A stretch of DNA of 64,000 bases from Paludibacteraceae bacterium (GTDB taxonomy: Bacteria > Bacteroidota > Bacteroidia > Bacteroidales > Paludibacteraceae). A program made the position numbers and the translations under genes. Below the pieces are notes generated by a model. The model had not been told where the DNA came from. It ran no database searches and saw only the letters and a list, made by a program, of their open reading frames with translations. The stretch lies in NCBI GenBank assembly GCA_017477325.1, contig JAFUWV010000002.1, positions 186,001-250,000 of the forward strand. Direction: 5' to 3'. Below are positions 1-10,104 of the stretch, one piece after another; position 1 is the first letter of the stretch, and every line of letters begins with the position of its first letter.

Positions 1-582
1 AGCCTCTTTTATTGCCTTCTCATAGCAGTGGCGGCACAGGGGTTCATATTTCTCGGTTTCACCGAGTAATACACGCTTTTCTGAATTAACTAGACGGTGT
101 GAGACGTAGGCAAGGTCGCCGCAGTGAACACAGATGGCATGAGTTTTATATACATCTTCTGCTATGGCAAGCAGAGCCGGCATCGGACCGAATGGGACAC
201 CCTTGTAGTCCATGTCAAGGCCTGCCACTATTACTCTTATCCCTCTGTTGGCAAGTTCATTGCACACATCAACAATGCCCATATCGAAAAACTGTGCCTC
301 ATCTATGCCTACTACATCCACATCGTTGGCAAGAAGAAGTATGCTGCTTGAACTCTCCACAGGGGTGGATTGTATCACACGCTTGTCATGACTTACCACG
401 TCTTCTTCCGAATATCTGACATCTATCGCAGGTTTGAATATCTCTACCCGCAACTTGGCAAATTGGGCACGTTTCATACGGCGAATAAGTTCCTCTGTCT
501 TACCCGAAAACATGCTACCGCATACTACTTCTATACTGCCTCTGCGCAGACGTGGACCTTGAGTGTCTCTTTCAGAAAACAT
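1..582 (-). CDS. tdk: Thymidine kinase, 3' end cut by window edge
   Basis: Phosphorylates thymidine to dTMP in the pyrimidine salvage pathway, in the cytoplasm. The 194 visible residues carry the P-loop GSMFSGKT (about residues 22-29), the DEAQFF segment with the likely catalytic Glu95, and the four-cysteine zinc site of type II thymidine kinases (C151/C154 and C183/C186). The frame is still open at base 1, so only a few C-terminal residues are missing; the family is usually about 200 aa. The start ATG at 580-582 was chosen because it is the first in frame after a good promoter at 668-699, giving a leader of about 80 nt. Identity is secure from the motifs. Confidence 0.96.
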   Translation of the reverse strand, partial: MFSERDTQGPRLRRGSIEVVCGSMFSGKTEELIRRMKRAQFAKLRVEIFKPAIDVRYSEEDVVSHDKRVIQSTPVESSSSILLLANDVDVVGIDEAQFFDMGIVDVCNELANRGIRVIVAGLDMDYKGVPFGPMPALLAIAEDVYKTHAICVHCGDLAYVSHRLVNSEKRVLLGETEKYEPLCRHCYEKAIKEA

Positions 583-667
583 AATGAGTTGTTGTTTATA
601 TGAGTATTGTGTGTATCATTAAAAACAAGGAAAATGCCCCCATTTTGCTATTTACTTGTTTGACTTG

Positions 668-699
668 CAAAGATAAGAAATAATATTCAAATCCTCAAA
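668..699 (-). promoter_or_regulatory. tdk promoter, -33/-7 type
   Basis: On the minus strand TTTG (699-696) is followed after 20 nt by TATCTTTG (675-668), which fits the Bacteroidota primary sigma consensus. It faces tdk. Confidence 0.75.
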
Positions 700-742
700 T
701 AGAAACATAGTCTTGTTAAAATTGTTGCATAGCGTTATCATT

Positions 743-1906
743 CTATAGTTCTTTCACAACTGATATTATTTTTCCGTCTGCCACTTCAGTAATTATCTCT
801 TCTCCTGTTTGCAAGTCTTTGATACTTCTTATGATTTTTCCGTTAGCTCTTGCAACGGAATATCCTTTTCTGAATATATCTTCCGGTGAGAGCAAACTTA
901 TAGTCTTTTCTGCTATGATGAGGCGGTTTTGTTGTGTTTGCAAAAAATGTTGTGTCCGGTGAAGAAATAGTAGTCGGAGTTTTTCCAGTCTGGCATTTTG
1001 AAAAGTAATCCGCTTGTCTGCAGTGGCAGCCAGACGTTTGTCCAAGTCCTTGAGTCTGTCTAACTGATGTTGCATGATGTCAGCAAAATACTCCGCTACT
1101 GCAGTCGGTGTCTTCAGACTTTTGTGTGCGACCATGTCAGCTACACTTATGTCTCTGGTGTGCCCGATGCCTGTGATGACGGGAAGGGGAAACTGAGCAA
1201 TATGGAGAGCTAATTCATAGTTGTCAAAGCAACTGAGGTCTGTGCTCGCACCACCTCCACGAATAATAACCACTGCATCATATCTCTCCATTTCATCGAA
1301 GATTCTCTGTAGTGCATTTGCTACCGATACGGCAGAACGATCGCCTTGCATGGTGGCAACATAAAGGTTTGTTGAGAAATAGAATCCGGATGATGACAAC
1401 TGATTGCAGAAGTCTTCATACCCTGCTGCGTCAGAAGAAGAAATAACAGCAATCCGCCGTGGAAGTGTGGGCAACTTCAACATTTGCTGCAGTTGTAGCA
1501 TACCTTCGCTCTCAAGCCTCTCTATAGTCCTTTTGCGTTGTAGAGCCAGTTCTCCCAATGTGTAACTTGGGTCTATTCCTGATATTTGCAAACTCAGGCC
1601 ATATACTGCATGAAATCTTACTTCTGCTTCAAAAAGCACTTGCATTCCTGCTGTCAGAGCTTGACCCGTCTCGTGGATAAAATATTGAGAGAGCATACTC
1701 CACAGGTTACTCCAGCATACAGCACGCATCTTTGCAGCCAGTATGCCTGTATTATCTGCTTTTTCCACCAACTCCATGTAGCAATGGCCACCATGTATAT
1801 TTATGCTGCTTATTTCAGCACGAACACGGTAGGTCTGACTCAACTCTGACTCTATCACTCCCCCAAGCAGACTGCATAACTCCTGAAGTGAATAACTCTC
1901 TTGCAT
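743..1906 (-). CDS. xseA: Exodeoxyribonuclease VII large subunit
   Basis: Catalytic subunit of ExoVII, which degrades single-stranded DNA from both ends during repair. The 387-aa product has an N-terminal OB-fold region (about 1-110), then the XseA core with PRRIAVISSSDAAG (149-162), RGGGA (216-220), the GHTRD motif (248-252) and PTAVAE (267-272), followed by a charged helical C-terminus. It is somewhat shorter than E. coli XseA (456 aa), mainly in the coiled-coil part. The small subunit gene xseB is not next to it in this window. The start sits about 15 nt downstream of the predicted transcription start. Confidence 0.95.
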   Translation of the reverse strand: MQESYSLQELCSLLGGVIESELSQTYRVRAEISSINIHGGHCYMELVEKADNTGILAAKMRAVCWSNLWSMLSQYFIHETGQALTAGMQVLFEAEVRFHAVYGLSLQISGIDPSYTLGELALQRKRTIERLESEGMLQLQQMLKLPTLPRRIAVISSSDAAGYEDFCNQLSSSGFYFSTNLYVATMQGDRSAVSVANALQRIFDEMERYDAVVIIRGGGASTDLSCFDNYELALHIAQFPLPVITGIGHTRDISVADMVAHKSLKTPTAVAEYFADIMQHQLDRLKDLDKRLAATADKRITFQNARLEKLRLLFLHRTQHFLQTQQNRLIIAEKTISLLSPEDIFRKGYSVARANGKIIRSIKDLQTGEEIITEVADGKIISVVKEL

Positions 1907-1926
1907 AATGTCATTCTTTTGACTTG

Positions 1927-1957
1927 CAAAATTACGCTAAGTTTCGAGAATATCAAA
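1927..1957 (-). promoter_or_regulatory. xseA promoter
   Basis: Minus strand: TTTG (1957-1954), 19-nt spacer, TAATTTTG (1934-1927). Its -33 box lies 5 nt from the -33 box of the opposing recJ promoter. Confidence 0.8.
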
Positions 1958-1962
1958 ATTTT

Positions 1963-1993
1963 TTTGATATAATAAAAAAATACACTAACTTTG
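1963..1993 (+). promoter_or_regulatory. recJ promoter
   Basis: TTTG (1963-1966), 19-nt spacer, TAACTTTG (1986-1993); about 28 nt before the recJ ATG. Confidence 0.8.
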
Positions 1994-2020
1994 CAAGGTC
2001 ATTTGTGAGTGTGCTGAAAT

Positions 2021-3748
2021 ATGAATTCACGGTGGGAAATACGAAAACTTAGCCAGTCTCAACAAGCACTTATTAAGAGTCTTGCGCAAGAACTGCATAT
2101 CAGTGAGATATCGGCAGGTATGTTGGTTCGTCGTGGACTTACAACTGCAGCTGCGGCAAGTAGTTTTGTCCATCCTGATTTGAAACAGCTGCATGATCCT
2201 TTCTTGATGAAAGACATGAATGAGGCTGTCTTCAGACTCCAGGCAGCCATTCAGTCGAACGAGAGAATCCTTATATACGGTGATTACGATGTAGATGGCA
2301 CAACAGCTGTGGCACTGACCTACACATTTCTATGCTCTGTCACAGATCAAAGCCATATAGACTACTATATCCCCGACAGATATACCGAGGGCTATGGAGT
2401 ATCTTTCAAAGGTATTGATTATGCAGTTCAAACAGGATGTACTCTTATAGTAGCACTTGACTGTGGAATCAGAAGTACTCAGGAGGTGGAATATGCAAAA
2501 CAGCAAGGTGTAGATTTCATTATATGTGACCACCACTTGCCGGGGACGAAAATTCCTGATGCAGTCGCTGTGCTTGATGCAAAAAGAGAAGACTGCAACT
2601 ATCCTTTCAAAGAACTCTGTGGTTGTGGTGTGGGTTTCAAGTTGGCTCAGGCCTATTGCTTGAAAAACAATATCAGTTTTGACAATCTTCACCCCTTGCT
2701 GCCACTGGTAGCTATGGCAATAGCATCGGATATTGTGCCCGTGGTGGGAGAGAATCGCATACTTGTCTATTATGGTATACGTGGACTCAACAACAATCCT
2801 TCTATTGGAATTCAAAAGTTATTAGGTGTAGCATCAGTGGAAGAAGGAAAACTCACAGTCAACGACCTTGTGTATAAGATTGGGCCGCGAATCAACGCTT
2901 GTGGAAGAATCCGCTCAGGCAGAGATGCTGTTCGTTTGCTCATTACAGACAATGAAGATGAAGCTCTTGAAATGAGTGAAGAGATAAACCATCAAAATGA
3001 GATTCGAAAGGGACTAGATCAACAAATAACTAACGAAGCTTTGCAGTTGCTTGAGGCTGATCCTGAAAACCTACAGAAAGCAACTACAGTGGTGTGTGGT
3101 GAAAATTGGCATAAGGGAGTTGTTGGTATTGTCGCTTCAAGACTCATTGACTCCTACTATCGTCCTACTATTGTCCTCACTCTGACAGATGGAATGATAA
3201 GTGGGTCTGCACGAAGTGTTGGTGGATTCGATATATATAGTGCTATCGATTCATGTAGTGACCTTCTCACCAACTTCGGAGGGCACATCTTTGCTGCGGG
3301 ACTCTCGATGAAACCGGAGAATCTGCCCGAATTCAAACAACGCTTTGAAAACTATGTGAGTCAACATATCTTGTCGGAGCAAAGGCAGCCTGTCATTCAG
3401 GTTGAAGCGGAGATAAATTTTTCAGATATAACCAATCAGTTCTTCAACATTCTTCGACATCTCGAGCCTTTTGGTCCGGGGAATCCGCGTCCTATATTTG
3501 TCACACGTAATGTATGCAACTATCGTTATACACGGCGTGTGGGCAAGCAAGGAGAACATCTTCGACTTGACGTGACTGACCAGACGGGAGTAATGCAAGG
3601 TATTGCATTCGGGAAAGGGGAGTATGCTAATCATCTCATGAATGGGGAGAACTTAGATATATGCTACGAACTTCAGCAGAACACCTTCAACGGGCAGACC
3701 ACTCTGCAGATGTTGGTACAAGACTTAAGGTTGATTCATAAAACATAG
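2021..3748 (+). CDS. recJ: Single-stranded-DNA-specific exonuclease RecJ
   Basis: 5'-3' single-strand DNA exonuclease of recombination and mismatch repair; a two-metal DHH phosphoesterase. Visible motifs are DYDVDG (residues 88-93), CDHH (169-172), GPRINACGR in the middle, and the DHHA1-type segment GGHIFAAGLSM near residue 425, with a C-terminal OB-fold region. The length of 575 aa matches the family (E. coli 577). It is transcribed away from xseA from an adjacent promoter, so two single-strand DNA nucleases share a control region. ansA follows after 42 nt without a visible terminator, so the two may be cotranscribed. Confidence 0.97.
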   Translation: MNSRWEIRKLSQSQQALIKSLAQELHISEISAGMLVRRGLTTAAAASSFVHPDLKQLHDPFLMKDMNEAVFRLQAAIQSNERILIYGDYDVDGTTAVALTYTFLCSVTDQSHIDYYIPDRYTEGYGVSFKGIDYAVQTGCTLIVALDCGIRSTQEVEYAKQQGVDFIICDHHLPGTKIPDAVAVLDAKREDCNYPFKELCGCGVGFKLAQAYCLKNNISFDNLHPLLPLVAMAIASDIVPVVGENRILVYYGIRGLNNNPSIGIQKLLGVASVEEGKLTVNDLVYKIGPRINACGRIRSGRDAVRLLITDNEDEALEMSEEINHQNEIRKGLDQQITNEALQLLEADPENLQKATTVVCGENWHKGVVGIVASRLIDSYYRPTIVLTLTDGMISGSARSVGGFDIYSAIDSCSDLLTNFGGHIFAAGLSMKPENLPEFKQRFENYVSQHILSEQRQPVIQVEAEINFSDITNQFFNILRHLEPFGPGNPRPIFVTRNVCNYRYTRRVGKQGEHLRLDVTDQTGVMQGIAFGKGEYANHLMNGENLDICYELQQNTFNGQTTLQMLVQDLRLIHKT

Positions 3749-3790
3749 TTCATACCTGAGTATAAAGTTATATTTTAACAGCAGAAGATT

Positions 3791-4831
3791 ATGAATAGCA
3801 ATAAGTCAGTCTTGATAATTTTTACCGGTGGTACCATCTCTATGATGCGTGATCCTCAAACCGGAGCTCTCACACCTGCTGATATCAATCAGTTCCGTGA
3901 GTTTATGCCTGAACTGTTTCATAGTGATATCAACGTTGACATGTTGCCTTTCGACCCGCTTATTGATTCTTCTGATATGAATCCTCCAATATGGAGCAAG
4001 CTCGCAAATATCATATATGATAATTATAGTAAGTATGACGGGTTCGTTATCACTCATGGCACCGACACAATGGCCTATACAGCATCTGCACTCAGTTTTA
4101 TGCTTGAGAACCTTTGCAAACCTGTTGTACTTACAGGGAGTCAGTTGCCCGTAGGTGTTCTCCGTAGCGATGCTAAAGAAAATCTGCTCACGGCAATAGA
4201 GATAGCTGCCGAGCAGGATGAAGAAGGCAATGCTGTAGTGCCCGAAGTATGTATTTTCTTCGAAGCCAAATTGTACAGGGGCAACAGGTGTACTAAGAAA
4301 AACTCTGAACATTTTGCTGCCTTCAAGTCATACAACTATGACCCGTTGGCAGTCGCAGGAGTGCATATACATTATTTCCAGCACCTTATACATTATGGTG
4401 ATATCAACAAGCCTCTTCGCTTAAGGACTAAAATAGATCAGAATGTAGCGATACTGAAACTTTTCCCGGGTATATCGGAGAAAACAGTAAAAGCAATACT
4501 CGGAATAGAAGGTCTAAGGGCAGTGGTACTTGAGACTTATGGCTCTGGAAATGCACCGAGCGACAAATGGTTGTTTGAGGCTCTGCAAGACGCAGTCAAG
4601 AGAGGAATAATCATTGTTGACAAAACCCAATGTCTGATGGGCAGTGTGGAATTAGGCAGATATGAGACTTCTTTGCATCTGCTCGAGGCCGGAGTATTAA
4701 GCGGATATGATATAACTACCGAAGCTCTGCTTACTAAACTAATGTACCTGTTGGGAGAAAATGGCGATGATACCGATGAAGTACGGCGTTTGTTGCAAAT
4801 AGATCTCTGTGGAGAAATGACTATAGACTAA
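3791..4831 (+). CDS. ansA: Type I (cytoplasmic) L-asparaginase
   Basis: Hydrolyses L-asparagine to aspartate and ammonia. The N-terminus has the asparaginase TGGTIS motif (residues 12-17) with the catalytic threonine, and the second motif THGTDTM (88-94) gives the Thr-Asp pair that activates water. There is no signal peptide, and the length (346 aa) matches AnsA (338 aa in E. coli), pointing to the low-affinity cytoplasmic form rather than the secreted AnsB. It lies between recJ and pepD on the same strand, and a joint amino acid and peptide breakdown role with pepD is plausible. Confidence 0.94.
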   Translation: MNSNKSVLIIFTGGTISMMRDPQTGALTPADINQFREFMPELFHSDINVDMLPFDPLIDSSDMNPPIWSKLANIIYDNYSKYDGFVITHGTDTMAYTASALSFMLENLCKPVVLTGSQLPVGVLRSDAKENLLTAIEIAAEQDEEGNAVVPEVCIFFEAKLYRGNRCTKKNSEHFAAFKSYNYDPLAVAGVHIHYFQHLIHYGDINKPLRLRTKIDQNVAILKLFPGISEKTVKAILGIEGLRAVVLETYGSGNAPSDKWLFEALQDAVKRGIIIVDKTQCLMGSVELGRYETSLHLLEAGVLSGYDITTEALLTKLMYLLGENGDDTDEVRRLLQIDLCGEMTID

Positions 4832-4870
4832 ATTGATAAAGGGAAGGACAATCTTAAACAATATACAATC

Positions 4871-6337
4871 ATGAAACTTGAAGAACTTAACCCTCAAGGA
4901 GTATGGAAAAATTTCTATGCCTTGACTCAGATTCCCAGACCGTCGGGAAAGAAAGAAGAAATAGGTCGTTTTCTGGTTGAATACGGCAAATCTTTAGGTT
5001 TGGAAACTATTCAGGACCGTATCGGAAATGTTATCATCCGCAAGCCTGCTTCACCTGGTATGGAAAACCATGCCGGAGTCATTCTGCAAGGTCACATGGA
5101 TATGGTACCTCAGAAAAACTCAGATGTAGATTTCGATTTTCAGAAAGACCCTATTCGCGCTTATGTTGATGGAGAATGGGTAACTGCAGAAGGAACCACT
5201 CTGGGGGCTGATGATGGTATAGGTGTGGCTACGGCCATGGCTATACTTGCTGATAAGACAATAGTTCACCCACCGCTTGAGGCATTCTTTACCGTGGATG
5301 AAGAGACTGGTATGTACGGTGCTTTCGATTTACAAGGAGGAGTATTACAGGGTAAGACTCTGCTCAATCTTGATTCTGAAACCGAAGGTGAACTTTATGT
5401 AGGTTGCGCAGGAGGTGTGGATACCAATGCTGTCTTTGAATACTTTATGCAACCTGTTGAAGAAGGCGATGTGGCACTGAAAGTAGTGATAAAAGGTCTC
5501 AAAGGCGGACATTCCGGATGTGACATCAATCTGCAACGTGCAAATGCCAACAAACTGCTCTTCCGTTTCCTCAAAGAGGCGGTAGCTCAGTATGAGGCTC
5601 GTCTGGCTACTGTGGACGGTGGTAGTCTGCGAAACTCCATTCCTCGGGAGGCAGAGGCTGTAATTACCGTGCCTGAGGATGACGTTGAAGATATAAAACA
5701 ACTGGTAATGGACTACGAAGACATCTTCATTCGTGAGTTTGACGGTGTAGAGGACAATTTGCAGTTCTTTGTAGAAGAAACTTCACTGCCTGCCGGTCTT
5801 ATCCCTGAAGAAATACAGGATAGTCTTATTCATGCAGTCACAGCTTGTCCTGATGGAGTGAGTCGTATGATTGATGATATGCCTGACGTGGTTGAGACAA
5901 GTAACAATATGGCTATGATATCAACTTCCGTTACCAATCCTGCAGAAAAACGTGCGAAAGTAGAGATATGCTGCCTTACGCGTAGTTCTGTTGAGAGTCG
6001 TAAGGAAGAACTTCGTGAAGTCATTGATAGTGTATTTGCCTTGGCTGGTGCAAAGGTTGAATTCTCAGGTAGTTATCCAGGATGGAAGCCAAACCTCAAT
6101 TCACGCATTCTTGGAGTGATGCAACAGACTTACAAAGAAGAATTCGGTGAAGAAGCTCGTATCATCACTATTCATGCAGGTCTTGAGTGCGGTATTATTG
6201 GAAGAAACTATCCTGGTATGGATATGATCAGTTTCGGACCTACCATCCGTCACCCTCATTCTCCCGATGAAAAGGTTAATATCGCTTCGGTTGAGAAGTT
6301 CTACCGGCTCCTGCTTGCAACACTCAAGAAGCTCTAA
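4871..6337 (+). CDS. pepD: Aminoacyl-histidine dipeptidase (M20 family)
   Basis: Zinc dipeptidase of broad specificity, classically on Xaa-His dipeptides. At 488 aa it equals E. coli PepD (485 aa). Metal and catalytic positions of the M20 fold are visible: H75 and D77 in GHMDMVP, the bridging aspartate in LGADDGIG (about D114), E144/E145 in VDEETG, and the distal His in IRHPHSPDE near the C-terminus. The lid domain lies between about 200 and 385. It follows ansA by 39 nt and is closed by a strong hairpin terminator at 6372. Confidence 0.95.
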   Translation: MKLEELNPQGVWKNFYALTQIPRPSGKKEEIGRFLVEYGKSLGLETIQDRIGNVIIRKPASPGMENHAGVILQGHMDMVPQKNSDVDFDFQKDPIRAYVDGEWVTAEGTTLGADDGIGVATAMAILADKTIVHPPLEAFFTVDEETGMYGAFDLQGGVLQGKTLLNLDSETEGELYVGCAGGVDTNAVFEYFMQPVEEGDVALKVVIKGLKGGHSGCDINLQRANANKLLFRFLKEAVAQYEARLATVDGGSLRNSIPREAEAVITVPEDDVEDIKQLVMDYEDIFIREFDGVEDNLQFFVEETSLPAGLIPEEIQDSLIHAVTACPDGVSRMIDDMPDVVETSNNMAMISTSVTNPAEKRAKVEICCLTRSSVESRKEELREVIDSVFALAGAKVEFSGSYPGWKPNLNSRILGVMQQTYKEEFGEEARIITIHAGLECGIIGRNYPGMDMISFGPTIRHPHSPDEKVNIASVEKFYRLLLATLKKL

Positions 6338-6371
6338 TCCTATCTTTTGAGGGAAAATTTATTTCTTAAGC

Positions 6372-6404
6372 AAACATAAACCACCGCGGTGGTTTATGTT
6401 TTTT
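6372..6404 (+). terminator. Intrinsic terminator after pepD
   Basis: A perfect 30-nt palindrome (6372-6401) folds into a long stem and runs straight into Ts. The rest of the 6338-6661 gap shows no ORF, only the promoter of the next gene. Confidence 0.85.
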
Positions 6405-6534
6405 ATACTTTTAATGCTCACTCTATGCTGTCTTCAAGCATACTCCATGCTCTCGGTGTAATACCATTCTCCTGACTCTATGATAACGGTTTCATTACTC
6501 TTTTGTATAAAAAACATAAATATTATATTTTATT

Positions 6535-6566
6535 TTTGTGTGTTTGTAAAATTTGCACTATCTTTG
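6535..6566 (+). promoter_or_regulatory. Response regulator promoter
   Basis: TTTG (6535-6538), 20-nt spacer, TATCTTTG (6559-6566). The roughly 90-nt leader holds a small hairpin GGCTT-CAC-AAGCC (6585-6597) followed by a T-rich stretch. Confidence 0.75.
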
Positions 6567-6661
6567 CATGGTATAATGAAAACTGGCTTCACAAGCCGAT
6601 TTTATTAGTCTTTGAAGGGGGAACAACTTAAATAACCAATCAATAATACTACAATAATATT

Positions 6662-7363
6662 ATGAAAAAAAAGCAAGATGCTATTCTTCTGTGTGAAGAT
6701 GATGTGAACTATGGTATGCTGCTTTGCGACTACCTTCGTCAGAAAAACTACAAGGTGGACTTTGCTCCCGACGGAGAAGAAGGGTGGCAGAAATTTAATG
6801 AGAATCATTATGATTTCTGTATCTTCGATGTTATGATGCCGGTGCGCAATGGTTTTGAACTTGCGAAGTCCATCCGACTGACCGGATCGCAAGTTCCTAT
6901 TCTTTTCCTTACAGCACGTGCTGCTGTGGAAGACATTCTTGAAGGCTACAAGAGTGGTTGCGATGACTACGTTGTGAAACCTTGCTCAATGGATGTACTG
7001 ATGTGCAAAATAGAGTGTATTCTTCAGCGTTTTCGCAGGCAGCAACTAAGCAACATTACCATTTATCAGTTGGGTTCGTTCGAATATAATACTGCACGTC
7101 AGATTCTTACATTAGGTCAGGAAAACCGCCGTCTCTCTTCACGTGAGAATGAATTACTGCTTATCTTCGCACAGAATGCAAACCAATTGGTAGAACGAAG
7201 TGTGCTCTTGACTTCTGTATGGCATAATGATAGCTATTTCACCAGCCGTTCTCTGAGTGTTTATATAAATCACCTGAGAACACTTCTCAAGGGTGATAAC
7301 ACTGTCAGACTGATGAATGTACACGGTAAGGGCTACAAACTCGTTATTCCTGAAGAAGAATAA
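6662..7363 (+). CDS. OmpR/PhoB-family response regulator, RprY-like, orphan
   Basis: DNA-binding response regulator of 233 aa. The receiver domain (1-125) is complete: acidic pair E12/D13, phospho-acceptor D56 in FDVMMP, T84 and K106. A winged-helix trans_reg_C domain follows (about 135-230), with SLSVYINHLRTLL as recognition helix and the closing GKGYKLV hairpin. The receiver resembles the RprY subgroup of Bacteroides (CEDD near the N-terminus, DVMMP, GCDDYVVKP). No histidine kinase gene is adjacent, so its partner must be elsewhere. It has its own promoter and leads into cysS after 67 nt. Confidence 0.9.
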   Translation: MKKKQDAILLCEDDVNYGMLLCDYLRQKNYKVDFAPDGEEGWQKFNENHYDFCIFDVMMPVRNGFELAKSIRLTGSQVPILFLTARAAVEDILEGYKSGCDDYVVKPCSMDVLMCKIECILQRFRRQQLSNITIYQLGSFEYNTARQILTLGQENRRLSSRENELLLIFAQNANQLVERSVLLTSVWHNDSYFTSRSLSVYINHLRTLLKGDNTVRLMNVHGKGYKLVIPEEE

Positions 7364-7430
7364 CTTTTTAAACTACCCTATACCAAATTAGGGAATATAA
7401 TGATGGCGGTTGACCGCATTATGGTATAAT

Positions 7431-8894
7431 ATGCAAATCTATAACACTCTCACTCGCTCCAAACAGGAGTTTATTCCACTTCATGCTCCGCATGTAGGAC
7501 TCTATGTTTGTGGACCTACTGTCTACGGTGATGCTCATTTGGGGCATGCCAGACCTGCTATTACATTTGACCTGTTGTATCGGTATCTGACTCATCTGGG
7601 TTATAAAGTCCGCTATGTACGCAACATTACAGATGTTGGACACCTTGAGCATGATGCCGATGAAGGAGAAGACAAAATAGCAAAGAAAGCCCGCTTGGAA
7701 CAGTTGGAACCAATGGAAGTGGTGCAGTATTACACCAACCGCTATCATCATGATATGGAACTATTGAATGTGCTTCCTCCTTCAATAGAGCCTCATGCTT
7801 CCGGGCATATTATTGAGCAGATAGAGTTTATAAAAAAGATTCTTGATGCCGGATATGCTTATGTGTCTCAAGGTAGTGTGTATTTCGATGTTGAGAAGTA
7901 TGCAAAAGATTTCCATTACGGAAAACTTTCAGGTAGAAACATAGAAGAACTCTATAGTGAGACCCGTGAGTTGGATGGTCAGCAGGAGAAACGTCATAGT
8001 TTCGACTTTGCTCTATGGAAGAAAGCTTCTCCGGAGCATATTATGCATTGGCCGTCACCATGGTCTGAGGGCTTTCCTGGATGGCATCTTGAATGTTCTA
8101 CGATGGGAACCAAATACTTGGGTGAGCAGTTTGATATTCATGGGGGTGGAATGGATTTGATGTTTCCTCACCACGAGGCAGAGATAGCTCAATCATGCGC
8201 AGCACTTGGTCATGACACAGTGCGATATTGGATGCACAACAACATGATAACAATTGCGGGTAAGAAGATGGGTAAGTCGTATGGTAACTTCATTACTCTT
8301 GAACAATTCTTCACAGGTAAGCATGAACTTCTGACAAAGCCCTTCTCACCAATGACTATCCGCTTCTTCATATTGATGGCTCATTATCGTTCGACTGTGG
8401 ACTTTTCAAGTGAAGCTCTCGAAGCGGCAGAGAAAGGTTTGGAGAGACTGACAGAAGCATATCAGAGACTGCAAAAACTGCAACCCTCAGCAGTGAGCAC
8501 AGTGGATGTGAAAGGACTTAGAGAACGTTGCTCGGAAGCAATGGACGATGACTTGAATTCACCGATAGTCATTTCTCACCTTTTCGATTCCGCTCGTGCT
8601 ATAAATACGGTATTTGACGGTAAAGGGACTATTTCGAAAGAAGACTTGGAAGAATTGCAGCAGACTTGGCATCTGTTTGTAGAAGATATACTCGGTCTTA
8701 GAATATCGCAGGTATCTGCAACTGATGACGGTTCTCTTGAGGCATATAAAGGAGCAGTGGACATGCTCCTGAATATGCGTCTTGAAGCCAAACGTCAGAA
8801 AGACTGGACTACATCAGACAACATTCGCAATCAACTTACCGCACTTGGTTTTAATATCAAAGATACCAAGGATGGTTTTGAGTGGAGTCTTTGA
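7431..8894 (+). CDS. cysS: Cysteinyl-tRNA synthetase
   Basis: Class I aminoacyl-tRNA synthetase that charges tRNA-Cys. The HIGH-type motif HLGH (36-39), zinc ligand Cys27 in VCGPT, the WHLECS segment and KMGKS (279-283) are all present; length 487 aa, usual for the family. An in-frame TTG at 7410 would add seven residues, but the ATG at 7431 gives the conserved MQIYNTLT start and is preferred. A small inverted repeat GCGGT-TG-ACCGC (7406-7417) lies just upstream. The stop is followed after 47 nt by dprA. Confidence 0.97.
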   Translation: MQIYNTLTRSKQEFIPLHAPHVGLYVCGPTVYGDAHLGHARPAITFDLLYRYLTHLGYKVRYVRNITDVGHLEHDADEGEDKIAKKARLEQLEPMEVVQYYTNRYHHDMELLNVLPPSIEPHASGHIIEQIEFIKKILDAGYAYVSQGSVYFDVEKYAKDFHYGKLSGRNIEELYSETRELDGQQEKRHSFDFALWKKASPEHIMHWPSPWSEGFPGWHLECSTMGTKYLGEQFDIHGGGMDLMFPHHEAEIAQSCAALGHDTVRYWMHNNMITIAGKKMGKSYGNFITLEQFFTGKHELLTKPFSPMTIRFFILMAHYRSTVDFSSEALEAAEKGLERLTEAYQRLQKLQPSAVSTVDVKGLRERCSEAMDDDLNSPIVISHLFDSARAINTVFDGKGTISKEDLEELQQTWHLFVEDILGLRISQVSATDDGSLEAYKGAVDMLLNMRLEAKRQKDWTTSDNIRNQLTALGFNIKDTKDGFEWSL

Positions 8895-8941
8895 GAAATA
8901 TTTGCCGACGACTACGGATACTATTACTGATTAGGGTTACT

Positions 8942-10063
8942 ATGCGTGATGCAGAGCAGCTGAAATATATTATTGCATTGCCTTTGTTGCCCGAAGTGGG
9001 ACTTCGAACAGCAAAGGCTTTGATTGAATATTTCGGGTCTGCCAAAGAAGTGTTTTCAGCTTCTAAGGCAGATATGCTTTCTATTCCCAATATACACAAA
9101 GATACTGTTGATTCAATATTTTCAAGTAAGGTTACAGCACTACAAAGAGCAGAGAAAGAACTCGGTTTCATCGAGAAAAATAATATTCTGACATATTATT
9201 TTGAGGACACCGATTATCCTTATCGTTTGCGTGAGTGCCCTGATGCTCCGATTCTGCTTTATGGCAAAGGCTACCTTAATCTGAATGATGGCAAGTTCCT
9301 GTCAGTAGTTGGCACTCGTATGCCTACAGATAACGGCAAACAGATATGCAAACAAATAGTGTTAGACTTGGCGCAGAGTACAACAGATCTTACTATAGTT
9401 AGCGGATTGGCTTACGGAATAGATGTGACTGCGCATAAGGCTGCCATATCATCAGGGATTCCTACTTTGATTATACCAGGTCACGGACTTGACAGAATCT
9501 ATCCCTATGCAAATCGTCAAGTGGCAGTTGAGTCGTTGAAAGAAGGTGGAATATTAACAGAATATATGTCTGAAACTCAGCCTGACAGACAGAATTTTGT
9601 GGCTAGAAATAGAATAATAGCGGGATTGAGTGACGCTACGCTTGTGGTGGAGAGCAAATTGAAAGGCGGCTCGCTAATTACTGCAGATATGGCTAACGGA
9701 TATAGTAGAGAAGTGTTTGCTATTCCGGGCAGGCCTTCAGACAAAACTTCAGCAGGATGCAATATGTTGATAAAACAGCAGAAGGCTGCTCTCGTAGAGT
9801 CTGCAGAAGATATTTTATCAGCTATGCAATGGGATTCAAAAGAGAAGTCTGTGCCTGTGCAGACGGAGTTGTTTGATAACCTGACAGAGGAAGAGACTCT
9901 GTTATTGGATATGCTTCACAAGGCAGAGGACGGACTTCATGTAAATCTTATAGTAATGGAGACACATCTGCCTTATAGCCAAGTAACCTCAACGTTAATG
10001 ATGATGGAGCTGAAGGGTATTGTTCGCTCACTTCCCGGAAACATATACAAGGCTGCAAAATGA
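8942..10063 (+). CDS. dprA: DNA-processing protein DprA
   Basis: Binds incoming single-stranded DNA and loads RecA during natural transformation. The 373-aa product has an N-terminal helical (SAM/HhH-like) region, the DprA Rossmann core with VVGTRMPTDNG, the signature SGLAYGIDVTAHKAA, and the NRIIAGLSD and GGSLITA segments, then a C-terminal winged-helix (DML1-like) region after about residue 295. The ATG at 8942 gives the usual short N-terminus; an in-frame GTG at 8882 overlapping the cysS end would add 20 residues and is less likely. Competence genes such as comEC are not in the window. Confidence 0.93.
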   Translation: MRDAEQLKYIIALPLLPEVGLRTAKALIEYFGSAKEVFSASKADMLSIPNIHKDTVDSIFSSKVTALQRAEKELGFIEKNNILTYYFEDTDYPYRLRECPDAPILLYGKGYLNLNDGKFLSVVGTRMPTDNGKQICKQIVLDLAQSTTDLTIVSGLAYGIDVTAHKAAISSGIPTLIIPGHGLDRIYPYANRQVAVESLKEGGILTEYMSETQPDRQNFVARNRIIAGLSDATLVVESKLKGGSLITADMANGYSREVFAIPGRPSDKTSAGCNMLIKQQKAALVESAEDILSAMQWDSKEKSVPVQTELFDNLTEEETLLLDMLHKAEDGLHVNLIVMETHLPYSQVTSTLMMMELKGIVRSLPGNIYKAAK

Positions 10064-10104
10064 AATAAGACTGTATCGAAAATCAATGTCTTGTACACTA
10101 AAAA

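Noticed and set aside
8882..8941. Longer dprA start at GTG 8882
   Set aside because: The added 20 residues are basic and unlike DprA N-termini; ATG 8942 gives the usual start.
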